The position numbers and the translations under genes were made by a program. Shown piece by piece: positions 7,045 to 14,319 of a stretch of DNA of 64,000 nucleotides. The notes beneath the pieces were generated by a model. It had not been told where the DNA came from, ran no database searches, and was given only the letters and a program-made list of their open reading frames with translations. Each line of letters begins with the position of its first letter. The first letter of the stretch is position 1. Origin of the DNA: Synechococcus sp. WH 8109 (GTDB lineage Bacteria > Cyanobacteriota > Cyanobacteriia > PCC-6307 > Cyanobiaceae); NCBI RefSeq assembly GCF_000161795.2, contig NZ_CP006882.1:1302001-1366000 (forward strand), in the 5' to 3' direction.

Positions 7045-7545
7045 ATGCCTATCGCCACACTAAATACCGGGATCAGCATTGAAGGAAGAAAAGCAGTTGC
7101 GAATGGACTATCAAATGTCCTGGCAGACACTTTCTGTCTGTACGAAAAAACACATGGATTTCATTGGAATGTGACAGGCCCGATGTTTCAGACCTTGCAC
7201 CTAATGTTCATGGAGCAATACACTGAACTTTGGAACTCTATTGACGTAATTGCAGAAAGAATTCGCGCGCTAGGCGAATATGCACCATTTGGCGGAGATG
7301 CAATGAAAAGATTGACCATAATCTCAGACTCTCCTTTGCATCCTCGAGCGATGGAGATGGTAAACGAGCTCATGAAGGGGCATGAGTCTGTTTGCAGAAC
7401 TGTGCGCGTAACACTCAATCTTGCCGAAGAGGCAGAAGACCATCCAACTATTGACTTATTAACTGAAAGACTTTTAGCTCACGAAAAAACTGCATGGATG
7501 CTCAGAAGCCTCTTGGAAGAAGAGGATGTTGAAGCCGTACAGTGA
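7045..7545 (+). CDS. dps: Dps family ferritin-like DNA-protection protein
   Basis: The ATG at 7045 follows a good ribosome binding site (gagagga) and gives a 166-residue protein, the normal Dps size; an upstream in-frame ATG at 6997 adds an unlikely tail. The four-helix ferritin core is visible, with the ferroxidase signature around residues 35-70 (KTHGFHWNVTGPMF, then ELWNSIDVIAERIRALG). Dps stores iron and detoxifies peroxide, often as a dodecamer on DNA. The gene is AT-rich compared with the core genome. The first about 270 bases upstream (6775-7044) hold no other gene, so its promoter lies there. Confidence 0.92.
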   Translation: MPIATLNTGISIEGRKAVANGLSNVLADTFCLYEKTHGFHWNVTGPMFQTLHLMFMEQYTELWNSIDVIAERIRALGEYAPFGGDAMKRLTIISDSPLHPRAMEMVNELMKGHESVCRTVRVTLNLAEEAEDHPTIDLLTERLLAHEKTAWMLRSLLEEEDVEAVQ

Positions 7546-7648
7546 TTACGTAACAGCGCGAAGGCCCCCCAGATTTATTCACTATGTCTGCATCATGCAT
7601 CACCTTAATCGCATGACTCATGAAATCCTCATCCTGACGTTCTGCCAT
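7502..7648 (-). pseudogene. N-terminal remnant of a nucleoside/cytidine-deaminase-family gene
   Basis: A minus-strand ORF of 48 residues with a possible ribosome binding site (aggtgga). Its first 30 residues (EDFMSHAIKVM, then IVNKSGGP) resemble the start of the CMP/dCMP and guanine deaminase family, which continues with a Cys/His zinc site. Here the similarity breaks off after KSGGP, and the frame then runs into the antisense of the end of dps. This suggests that an older deaminase gene was cut by the insertion of other sequence. It could be a chance resemblance. Confidence 0.4.
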
Positions 7649-7710
7649 AAATTCCACCTTTACAAGCCATCAAAAGATGGCATCGACTGGATGAGACCTT
7701 GAGATTTTTC

Positions 7711-7986
7711 TCAAAATCCATCTTCGTCTACAAGGAATAGATCACCGAGGAATGGATCATTCGTACCACAGTTGTTATTACCCAAGACAACATCGCGTAT
7801 CGCTTGATCTGCCTTGAAGTAAAGTAGATCATCTTGCTCAAGATCTACACCGAGCATTTCTGGATGGTTACCAATTAGCTGGCGAATGGCCTGCCATTCA
7901 AGGAATCGCTCATAAAAGAGCTTTCCTAGATAATCAAGCAAAACAAAGTTGGCAAGTAGCAAGAGAGAAACATTAAGGAAAGCCAT
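7711..7986 (-). CDS. Hypothetical protein, 91 aa
   Basis: A strong ribosome binding site (aggaggtgac) directly precedes the start. The N-terminus is hydrophobic (MAFLNVSLLLLANFVLLDYL), then a charged helical region (ERFLEWQAIRQLIGNHPEM) and an acidic end with one Cys (NNNCGTNDPF). Probably a membrane-anchored or secreted small protein. No family recognised. Confidence 0.65.
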   Translation of the reverse strand: MAFLNVSLLLLANFVLLDYLGKLFYERFLEWQAIRQLIGNHPEMLGVDLEQDDLLYFKADQAIRDVVLGNNNCGTNDPFLGDLFLVDEDGF

Positions 7987-8094
7987 GTCACCTCCTCGTC
8001 TATGCGAACAACTTATTCCTTAATTACTGTGTTGAAAAGTCGTGCTACTACCAAAGTATTTCTACTAGTTGTGCATATCCAGGAAGCCACACTA

Positions 8095-8650
8095 AAGAGG
8101 GAGGCCGCCCCTCCCAGGTGGAAGAGACGGCCTAACTCGCTCGTTTGTGCATCTTTAAACCCGTGATGTAATCAGGGTCTGAGAGACCAGCCCACCTACG
8201 ACTGGAATGGGTGACCTCTCCTATTGCTCGCTTCCGACACCCCTGTAGTGGCAGAACAGGGGCCATGCCGTATGCCATTGCTGGCGGCGGGCGAAGTGTC
8301 GGGCTTTCAGGCTCCTGGGGCCATTGGGTCCAGGTGTTGGGCTGGTTTCCTACGGGGCACCTACGAACGGTGCAGAGGAGAGTCGACTGTTCTGACGTAC
8401 TGCAGTGTCGTCACAGACGAGTAGCCCACGGTTGGGTGGAAACTGTTGGAGCAGGGACCTAAAAGTCAGGCGACTTCTACGGATTGCTCAGGTGGAGTGT
8501 CGGCCGTCATTGGCTCCTCCGATCTCGATGGACCCACTCTCGTCAGCGGGAACGCACAAGGCAATCAGCCTTAACGCTCATTGCCTTCCAAGCCCGAACC
8601 ATCCGATGTTGGTTTCGATTTGCTTGGCCAGGCAGACAGGGTCATAGATC
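8095..8650. repeat. Dispersed repeat A (no convincing gene, 8.0-8.88 kb)
   Basis: This gene-poor stretch matches 12148-12655 in the same orientation. The two ends are well conserved (aggccgcccctcccaggtgg to ctcgctcgttt at the left; from gggccattgggtccagg to aggcagacagggtca at the right), while about 120 bases between them differ. ORFs here (for example 8224-8424) are not preserved between copies. At 8761-8781 lies a perfect hairpin ccttgcc-ttgacag-ggcaagg without a T-run. The repeat may be a mobile or structured-RNA element; no function is shown. Confidence 0.6.
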
Positions 8651-8879
8651 TTTTGGGCGGCACACCAATACAGCAAGAATCCAGCTCCCCTTACTCACAT
8701 TCAGAGAAAGCTCAGCACAATTGCCAAAACAACTGTGCTGAGTGCCAGACGGCTCAAACCCCTTGCCTTGACAGGGCAAGGTCGACAAAGGCTTACCTGG
8801 CGGCGCCTGTGTCGCCAGTGCCAGGCCAGCGCCATTTACGCGTCCTGCCAACCAAAGGATCTTTAGTGGCATTTCGCTC

Positions 8880-9110
8880 CTAAACAAAGCCCAACTCCCT
8901 GAGGCATTGAGCCATCTGTCGCATCTCCCGCTGGCCTATCGGGCGACCTTCGCAGGCACCGGACTCATTGATGGCGTAACGAGTATCGAAGCCACGTGAA
9001 AGAGCCTTGAGCTTTCCGAGCCATCTCTCCTCCACAGCTAAAAGATAGATGTTCTCGCTGCGGAAGGCTTGATTCCGCTGATCACTCAGGGCTTGCTCAG
9101 CCTGCGGCAT
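8880..9110 (-). CDS. Hypothetical protein, 76 aa
   Basis: Minus-strand ORF with a charged, helical product (MPQAEQALSDQRNQAFRSEN, ERWLGKLKALSRGFDTRYAI, REMRQMAQCLRELGFV). The composition looks protein-like. No paralogue in the window and no family recognised. The 190 bases to its right hold no clear gene. Confidence 0.45.
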   Translation of the reverse strand: MPQAEQALSDQRNQAFRSENIYLLAVEERWLGKLKALSRGFDTRYAINESGACEGRPIGQREMRQMAQCLRELGFV

Positions 9111-9301
9111 GGCTACGCATGGCGCGGAGCGAAGTACTACAACAGAAGCATTCCGATTCGGGACCTAGGGGGCACACAGTCAAAACCCATCAGAGCACTA
9201 CGGCCAATGGACCACTGATGAGGACACCAAGGAGTCAGTACTCCGTGCTGTTAGCGACCTAGCGAGAGCGAGCTGATGCAACGCCGTCCATCAAATGAGG
9301 C

Positions 9302-9505
9302 GTGGTCTGCATGACCTGTCAGCACTTCACTTATGGCGTCGATCAGAACTGCCACACCCTCTTGGGTTGCAACCTCAAGCAGAAGCAGCTTCAGCCGGGT
9401 CAGCACCTAAAGAAGCGCTGCAAGCTTTGGGCGCCGACTTGGCAGAAGGAAATGGAATGGGCGCCTGAAGTATTAAGGTTTCACGACCACAGAAGCAAAG
9501 GCTAG
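9302..9505 (+). CDS. Small Cys-rich, probably zinc-binding protein
   Basis: GTG start at 9302 or ATG at 9311. The 67-residue product has CMTCQHF near the start, then NCHTLLGC about ten residues later and KRCKLW, a Cys/His spacing that suggests a small zinc ribbon or disulfide-rich fold. A truncated copy of the central part is at 10270-10353. Function unknown. Confidence 0.55.
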   Translation: MVCMTCQHFTYGVDQNCHTLLGCNLKQKQLQPGQHLKKRCKLWAPTWQKEMEWAPEVLRFHDHRSKG

Positions 9506-9609
9506 CGGGGCCTCCTTTATCGGAGATGGAATCAGTTACCCAGACCCTGCTAGGCCCTATTTTCAAGTTGTCTTGATATGGATACACTAAGAATAGAGTT
9601 CTATAATCT

Positions 9610-10260
9610 GTGGAAATTATGTGGAGCAAGATTGAGGGTTTATTTGTTAACAGTCGAGGAATTTTTGATCTCAGAGCCCTTGAAGATCCTATTGCCCTAA
9701 AGACAGATTGGGGTCCCCTCGTTTCCGGCGGATGGAACATTTGCACTCATCGCCTGTCGTCAATTCAGGGTAGAAGACAAATGCAAGTAGCACCCATGGC
9801 TCATTTATTTTGTTTGTTTTGCATCAGCTTTGGCGTGGTCATTTCGGCTTTTGTGACAGATCAACTCAACGACCCATCTGCAGTTACGAGCGGAAATATG
9901 CCGCTTTGGCTAGTTCCAATTTTCCCTTATATTTTCTCGGTCTATGGTATTGGAATGCTTTGGTGGCTATATCGCAAAAATGTTTTTTTTGACAAGAAAA
10001 AGGGAGTCTACGTCAGGCAGGGCAGGAGTTTCTCTCTCGACGAAGTGCATGCTATTCAGCTTATTGGTGAACGCTGTTATGGCAACAATCAATTCAACAG
10101 TTATGAAATGAATTTGGTCCTTAAAACTGGAGAAAGGTTTAGTGTTACAGATCATGGGTCTCTAAGGGGCATCCGGGTCGATAGTGAAAGACTTGCCGAA
10201 TATCTCGGCATCCCAGTTTGGGATCTAGTTGATTACGACATACGAACAGCAATGCACTAA
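9610..10260 (+). CDS. Membrane protein with a C-terminal soluble domain
   Basis: GTG start at 9610 or ATG at 9619. The 216-residue protein has two hydrophobic segments (about residues 63-85 and 98-120), then a soluble domain of about 95 residues with RQGRSFSLDEVHAIQL, a Tyr/Asn-rich stretch and a Leu-rich C-terminus ending near IPVWDLVDYDI. The plan (two helices, then a PH-like beta domain) is seen in several uncharacterised bacterial membrane proteins. AT-rich relative to the core. No function assigned. Confidence 0.65.
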   Translation: MEIMWSKIEGLFVNSRGIFDLRALEDPIALKTDWGPLVSGGWNICTHRLSSIQGRRQMQVAPMAHLFCLFCISFGVVISAFVTDQLNDPSAVTSGNMPLWLVPIFPYIFSVYGIGMLWWLYRKNVFFDKKKGVYVRQGRSFSLDEVHAIQLIGERCYGNNQFNSYEMNLVLKTGERFSVTDHGSLRGIRVDSERLAEYLGIPVWDLVDYDIRTAMH

Positions 10261-10269
10261 TTACCAAGG

Positions 10270-10353
10270 CTCAAGCACTTCACCTACGGGGTGGATCAGC
10301 ACTGCCACACCCTGTTGGGATGCAACCTCAGTCAGCAGCAGTTGCAGCAAGGC
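10270..10353 (+). pseudogene. Fragment of the Cys-rich protein at 9302-9505
   Basis: Translation in one frame gives KHFTYGVDQHCHTLLGCNLS, nearly identical to the middle of the 9302 gene, then diverges into sequence antisense to the HTH gene. The first two Cys and the last Cys are missing, so this copy cannot make the full motif. Confidence 0.55.
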
Positions 10354-10360
10354 GCAGGCG

Positions 10361-10576
10361 TTAACGAGCTTTCTTTAGGAACACGCTGTCGGGACGCCAC
10401 TGACAGATGCACTGCAGCTTCTCCCGCAATCCCTCTATGTCAACCAAACGCTGTCCTGTGTGCTGCTGCACATGGACATGCTCATGCAGATAGCCGCCGT
10501 TGATCAGCCTGTAGAGCTGAGACCTGGACTTATATCCGAGGCGTCTTGCAGCCTCGCTAATCGTCATTAACTCCAT
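10361..10576 (-). CDS. Small HTH DNA-binding protein, copy 2
   Basis: A 71-residue protein: MELMTISEAARRLGYKSRSQ and LYRLINGGYLHEHVHV form a helix-turn-helix followed by a wing-like segment, as in excisionase/AlpA-type regulators. The end (CQWRPDSVFLKKAR) matches the copy at 6523-6732. It lies between a fragment of a Cys-rich gene and two secreted-protein genes. Its upstream region carries an inverted repeat suited to self-regulation. Target unknown. Confidence 0.7.
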   Translation of the reverse strand: MELMTISEAARRLGYKSRSQLYRLINGGYLHEHVHVQQHTGQRLVDIEGLREKLQCICQWRPDSVFLKKAR

Positions 10577-10584
10577 CTAGTCGT

Positions 10585-10672
10585 CCCTATCTGTCCACTG
10601 TTTTGACAGTCACAGGCTAGATAAACAACGCGCCTTCGGACGACCCATGTTGAATAACCAAAAAGGGACCCA
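10585..10672 (-). promoter_or_regulatory. Shared leader of HTH gene, copy 2, with inverted repeat
   Basis: Contains ctgtccactgttttgacag (10591-10609), an inverted repeat with 5-bp arms CTGTC/GACAG, 15 bases or so from the HTH start. The block gctagataaacaacgcgcc further upstream is shared with 6783-6800 and with 15851-15868. Good operator candidate. Confidence 0.5.
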
Positions 10673-10713
10673 AGGATCCCAGAGGCAATAATTTCAACGG
10701 ATGACTGATACGA

Positions 10714-11358
10714 CTAAAAGCCCAGCTCACTTGGCTTAACAGTGCTCGGCTGATCCCAATTTGCATATACTTTGCTCCACTCTTTAACAGTTCCAGCACC
10801 AATTTGATTCAAAATTCCGCCACCAAAGCCTTCGGCATAGAGCTTGATAAAAACATTTTTACCAGGCGGCTGAGTTCTTAGTGCGTTAGCCAACTCTTCA
10901 GTGACCGGGAATCTACCGTCACATCCCCTCATAACAAAATACGAATCACCTGAAGGAACCATCATGACATCGAACTCGTATCGCCTTGTTACTCCAAGTT
11001 GGGGATGATAATCAACACCAACGGCGAAAATAAGATTTCTGAACCACCCTGTATGAATCCTACTGGCACCAGGGATGTAATTACGGTCCAATACACCAAC
11101 TCGCTCGCCAATTACTGGATCCTCAAGGACTTTGGTTTCAGACCATGGTATATCCTTGGCAGGCTTTCTGAAATCAGAATCCATCATATAGGTCTCGACG
11201 TTGTCATAACCATCAGCTACGGCAAGTTTTTTATACTTTTCAATGCCAACCGTTCTCCTTTTGCAAAGAGTTTGGTCATTGAACTGTGCTTTAGAGGAAA
11301 GTGACGAAACGAGAGGCAGGAATGCAGCCACCGCAATGATCAAAGCAGCTTTCTTCAA
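10714..11358 (-). CDS. Secreted hypothetical protein, 214 aa
   Basis: N-terminal signal peptide (MKKAALIIAVAAFLPLVSSL, cleavage near SKA-Q), then about 190 residues with a Trp/Tyr/Gly-rich globular part and only two Cys. No catalytic motif recognised. Its start overlaps the stop of the upstream gene by four bases (ATGA at 11355-11358), so they form an operon of two exported proteins. AT-rich. Confidence 0.7.
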   Translation of the reverse strand: MKKAALIIAVAAFLPLVSSLSSKAQFNDQTLCKRRTVGIEKYKKLAVADGYDNVETYMMDSDFRKPAKDIPWSETKVLEDPVIGERVGVLDRNYIPGASRIHTGWFRNLIFAVGVDYHPQLGVTRRYEFDVMMVPSGDSYFVMRGCDGRFPVTEELANALRTQPPGKNVFIKLYAEGFGGGILNQIGAGTVKEWSKVYANWDQPSTVKPSELGF

Positions 11359-11996
11359 GGCACCAAGTCATACTTAAGGCTTGTTAGCATTAGAGAGTAA
11401 GCAGCAAGTGCCTTTTTAGAAATTCTTCTTGTTTCTATGTCTTCATTGAAGCTTAAGCGCATCACCATATCTTCAGAGGATCTTGCGCTTCTCATTGCAT
11501 ATTCTCGAGCCTCACTGGTCATATAAAAAGTCCCCCTTGAAAGCCTAGGAAGCTGTATAAAATGCCGATTTCCTTGAACAATATCCACCCTATTGGGATA
11601 TCTCTTCGTAAGAGAGCATCCTACGCACCCATCATATTTATAAGTTGTCAATGCAACTGGATACATGAAGAACTCAACTCCCCGACTCGCAGAAGAACCA
11701 TCAAAATCCTTTGTGACGACCATTGGAAATTCGGCTCCACCTGAGGAAGATTTCACAAACCCATACTGATCATATTCACACTGCTCATAACAATAAGGTG
11801 CCATGGCTTTAACTCTTTCAAGCTCTTGAGGCTTCCATTTGCCAATCGCATATTTACATTCATTGATTCTTGGATTACTTGTACATAGCTGTGTGAGGCC
11901 GCCAGCTTGTTTTATGAGATGAAAAGCATCGTCAAGTCCTTCTGCCTGAACAGAGCTAATCAACAAAAAAGGAAGCGCCAAGAAGATTGCTTTCAT
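11355..11996 (-). CDS. Secreted Cys-rich hypothetical protein, 213 aa
   Basis: Signal peptide MKAIFLALPFLLISSVQA, then a mature domain with several Cys: QLCTSN, NECKYA, YCYEQCEYD and GCVGCSLTK. The pairs suggest disulfides in the periplasm or outside the cell. First gene of a two-gene operon with the 214-residue secreted protein. AT-rich region, so probably acquired. No family recognised. Confidence 0.7.
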   Translation of the reverse strand: MKAIFLALPFLLISSVQAEGLDDAFHLIKQAGGLTQLCTSNPRINECKYAIGKWKPQELERVKAMAPYCYEQCEYDQYGFVKSSSGGAEFPMVVTKDFDGSSASRGVEFFMYPVALTTYKYDGCVGCSLTKRYPNRVDIVQGNRHFIQLPRLSRGTFYMTSEAREYAMRSARSSEDMVMRLSFNEDIETRRISKKALAAYSLMLTSLKYDLVP

Positions 11997-12055
11997 TTAT
12001 TGCTGAATTCAATTCTTTTATATTAGCCAAATTTAGGACATCATCCCCACTGCTC

Positions 12056-12090
12056 GTAAAAAGCCCGGGGTGTCCAAGCCCTGGGCTAGT
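12056..12090 (-). terminator. Possible terminator facing left
   Basis: On the minus strand a 9-bp stem (agcccaggg / ccccgggct, one mismatch) is followed by ttttt. It would end minus-strand transcripts coming from the 12.1-12.7 kb repeat region and insulate the operon at 10.7-12.0 kb. Confidence 0.5.
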
Positions 12091-12147
12091 ACGCACCACA
12101 AGCAGGGCGCTGTCGCGTTTAAGCGATTACGTACTTCTTCGCAGTAC

Positions 12148-12655
12148 AGGGGCCAAAGAGGAAGGCCGCCCTTCCCGGTGGAAAGACGGCCTAGCTCGCT
12201 CGTTTATGCATTGCGGTCGACCTAATCAGTGAAGCTGTATCCGTGAAGCGTGATGCTCTATCGAACGACAGTGAACTGAAAGAAAAAGGTCGAAGCGGCT
12301 GGCTTGTGGCAACCCTGGGGCCATTTGGTCCAGGTGTGAAGCGGGACTCCTGCGGGGCACCTAGACGGACGGTGCAGAGGAGTATCGACTGATCAGACGC
12401 ACATCAGTGTCGTCACAGACGAGGCGCTCACGGTTGGGTTGAAAAGTTGGAGCAGGGGCCAGAAAAGTCAGGCTGCTTCTGCGATTTGCTCAGGTGGAGT
12501 GTCGGCCGTCATTGGCTCCTCCGATCTCGATGGACTCACTCTCGTCAGCGGGCATGCACATGGCAATCAGCCTTAACGCTCATTGCCTTTAAGGCCAGAA
12601 CCATCCGATGTTGGTTTCGATTTGCTTGGCCAGGGAGACAGGGTCAAGGACTTTG
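12148..12655. repeat. Dispersed repeat B
   Basis: Direct-oriented partner of 8095-8650, with conserved ends and a divergent centre. The left end contains aggccg..cggcct, able to form a hairpin. Apart from the 38-residue minus-strand ORF at its right edge, nothing in 12000-12580 looks like a gene. Confidence 0.6.
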
Positions 12656-12705
12656 TCGTCGATGAGTACTAGCCCTCTGCGGGAGCAAAGATTGATGGCA
12701 GACAT
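12589..12705 (-). CDS. 38-aa ORF at the edge of repeat B
   Basis: The ORF runs from the Met codon at 12703-12705 to the TAA at 12589-12591. Its second half (DPVSLAKQIETNIGWF) is also encoded in repeat A near 8580-8640, but there the N-terminus differs and no ATG is in frame. The shared peptide may only reflect shared DNA. Low confidence. Confidence 0.25.
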   Translation of the reverse strand: MSAINLCSRRGLVLIDDKVLDPVSLAKQIETNIGWFWP

Positions 12706-12746
12706 TTCTAGTGCTGCCCAAGAGGGCTCTTTGGGACGACAGCTGA

Positions 12747-13217
12747 GCAGAAAAATGGGAAGAGCGATTAACAGCGGTTAAACGATCGATTGAAGACCTC
12801 GGGAGCTATCGAGGGCTTTGTGAATTGAAATAGAGGACAACCCACAGGAAAGGAGGTTTTCTCGCCCTCTACGTGACAACCCTTGACGAAGTGCGCCTGG
12901 CTGAGTCCCTAGAAGAGAGGGAGCACAGGTCTCGATATGAAGACAGCCGCTCAGCCACCCAAAAAACATCACACAATCACCTGCGGTTTCAAATGAACGT
13001 GGCGCGTTTTCTGCTCAGGGACGGGAACAAGGTCGGAGCTGAGGTCTCACCAGAAGGACTTGAGGTCTTCACCTATGCAGACCTGAAGGGACAAGAGATC
13101 CACGCTTTGGCAACGGTCAAAGCGGAGAGGGCATTTCTCAAGCAGGTCCCATCAAAACTTCTCCCGCTGTATGTACGCATGGATCAAGCCCTTGCAAAGA
13201 CTGTTGGTCGGAGCTGA
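12747..13217 (+). pseudogene. Broken copy of the 23505-23837 gene, joined to other sequence
   Basis: Positions 12747-12924 match 23565-23739 in the same orientation. Translation gives EKWEERLTAVKRSIEDLG and RGLCELK, then TAG, where the other copy reads ACACAG (Thr-Gln). After the stop the frame stays open and in register through TTLDEVRLAESLEE, then continues into unrelated sequence up to 13217. The segment from a GTG at 12873 could still make a 114-residue chimeric product (ending LYVRMDQALAKTVGRS). Confidence 0.6.
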
Positions 13218-13237
13218 GGTTCTGAACCTCGTATCAA

Positions 13238-13447
13238 ATGACGCGCTCAGGCTCTGAGAACGCCGTTAGCTTCACTGGCATGAAACACCTGAACACGGCC
13301 GACATCAGTTCCACGTACGGCGTCATGCGCGTTCGTGCCGCTGTGGCGATCGCCGCGATCATGGCTGTGCTGGTTTTCGTTGGCGGTGCCAATGCTCACC
13401 ACAACGGTGAGACCGAGGTTCGTCAGAAGACTGAGATCGAAGCCTGA
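13238..13447 (+). CDS. Small membrane/secreted peptide, paralogue of 678-920
   Basis: A 69-residue product; the internal Met at 13280 (MKHLNTADISSTYGV) is an alternative start giving 55 residues. Hydrophobic core VAIAAIMAVLVFVGGANA, then a short tail HHNGETEVRQKTEIEA. The DNA copy on the opposite strand at 678-935 includes about 40 bases upstream of MKHLN, which suggests that promoter or leader was copied too. Function unknown. Confidence 0.55.
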   Translation: MTRSGSENAVSFTGMKHLNTADISSTYGVMRVRAAVAIAAIMAVLVFVGGANAHHNGETEVRQKTEIEA

Positions 13448-13472
13448 ACTGGAAAGCCAGTAACGGGCTATT

Positions 13473-13486
13473 CCGGACATGTCCGG
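13473..13486. repeat. 14-bp perfect palindrome
   Basis: The sequence ccggacatgtccgg reads the same on both strands. It lies 26 bases downstream of the peptide gene at 13238-13447 and could be a protein-binding site. No second copy was noticed. Confidence 0.35.
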
Positions 13487-13579
13487 TCGCCAATCGAAGA
13501 CATGATCCCGAAGCTGGCTTGTAGTTAGAGAGCGTCTACTCGCAGCCTCATCAAGCTGCGGGTCCTCTGTACTCGAGCG

Positions 13580-13792
13580 ATGTACTGCGTTGAACGGGAC
13601 AATGGCCCCGATCATTGGGCCAGAGAAACTTGCTTCCGAACTGAATTCAAGGCGTTCGTTCATGCCCGCACAAAATCGCTGGCAACCGGGAACACCTATC
13701 GAATTCTGTTCAGCAGCCCCTCCAAAACTGGAGAGGTGCTGAGAGTTTCAAAAGGCCATGCACTCTTAGATGACGATGAACTAGTTGGTTAG
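13580..13792 (+). CDS. Hypothetical protein, 70 aa
   Basis: ATG start; the product (MYCVERDNGPDHWARETCFR, then SLATGNTYRILFSSPSKTGE) ends with an acidic tail LLDDDELVG. Two Cys in the first 20 residues. Sensible composition, no family recognised. The next gene starts 55 bases later. Confidence 0.4.
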   Translation: MYCVERDNGPDHWARETCFRTEFKAFVHARTKSLATGNTYRILFSSPSKTGEVLRVSKGHALLDDDELVG

Positions 13793-13847
13793 GGGTTCAG
13801 ACGTCGATCACGTTGGGCGTTCCACTGATAGCTGCCATCCTTGGCGC

Positions 13848-14117
13848 ATGAAAAAGCTCCTGTTGGTCGCGGCGCTATTGGTGCCCACTCCTGTGGCAGC
13901 CGCCACGGAGTACGACGATCCGAAGTACCAAAACTCAAGCGGCTGTCGGTACTACTTGCAGTTCGGCCCAGAAATAACCAAGTGCATCAACCACGTGGAG
14001 ACCAAAGCGTGCAACACGCTTTGGCCCTTCCTCATAAAGACCAAGGACTATCCAGCCAACGCCAAGCTCACTGCATCACTGACCAAGCGTCAGCAGCAGA
14101 TGCAGCAACAGCAGTAG
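13848..14117 (+). CDS. Small secreted protein, 89 aa
   Basis: The ATG at 13848 opens a good signal peptide (MKKLLLVAALLVPTPVAAA). The mature part of about 70 residues has four Cys (SGCRYY, TKCINHVETKACNTLWP) and a Gln-rich end (KRQQQMQQQQ). Possibly a disulfide-bonded periplasmic protein. A start at 13785 would bury the signal peptide. No family recognised. Confidence 0.65.
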   Translation: MKKLLLVAALLVPTPVAAATEYDDPKYQNSSGCRYYLQFGPEITKCINHVETKACNTLWPFLIKTKDYPANAKLTASLTKRQQQMQQQQ

Positions 14118-14224
14118 TCAGACAAAAAAAGAGGCAGGCCCCTCAGCCCACCCCAAACAGACGCATTGGAAGCAGCTCTGCTTCCCTAAAAAAGATACCA
14201 AGCAGTAAGCATTACTACTTAGCC

Positions 14225-14241
14225 AGATCTCCTCGAGATCT
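14225..14241. repeat. Inverted repeat
   Basis: agatctc-ctc-gagatct, two 7-base arms separated by three bases, between a secreted-protein gene and the ATPase pseudogene. Confidence 0.3.
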
Positions 14242-14319
14242 CTGTGATGATTCGGCTGACGCGTGCAGCTCTGCGAACGCGTTTCAGTGGCAAGTCGTGC
14301 GCACCACCACCAGTAGTGT

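Noticed and set aside
8761-8781. Hairpin ccttgcc...ggcaagg as a terminator
   Set aside because: No T-run follows in either direction, so it was listed only as a hairpin inside the repeat A region.
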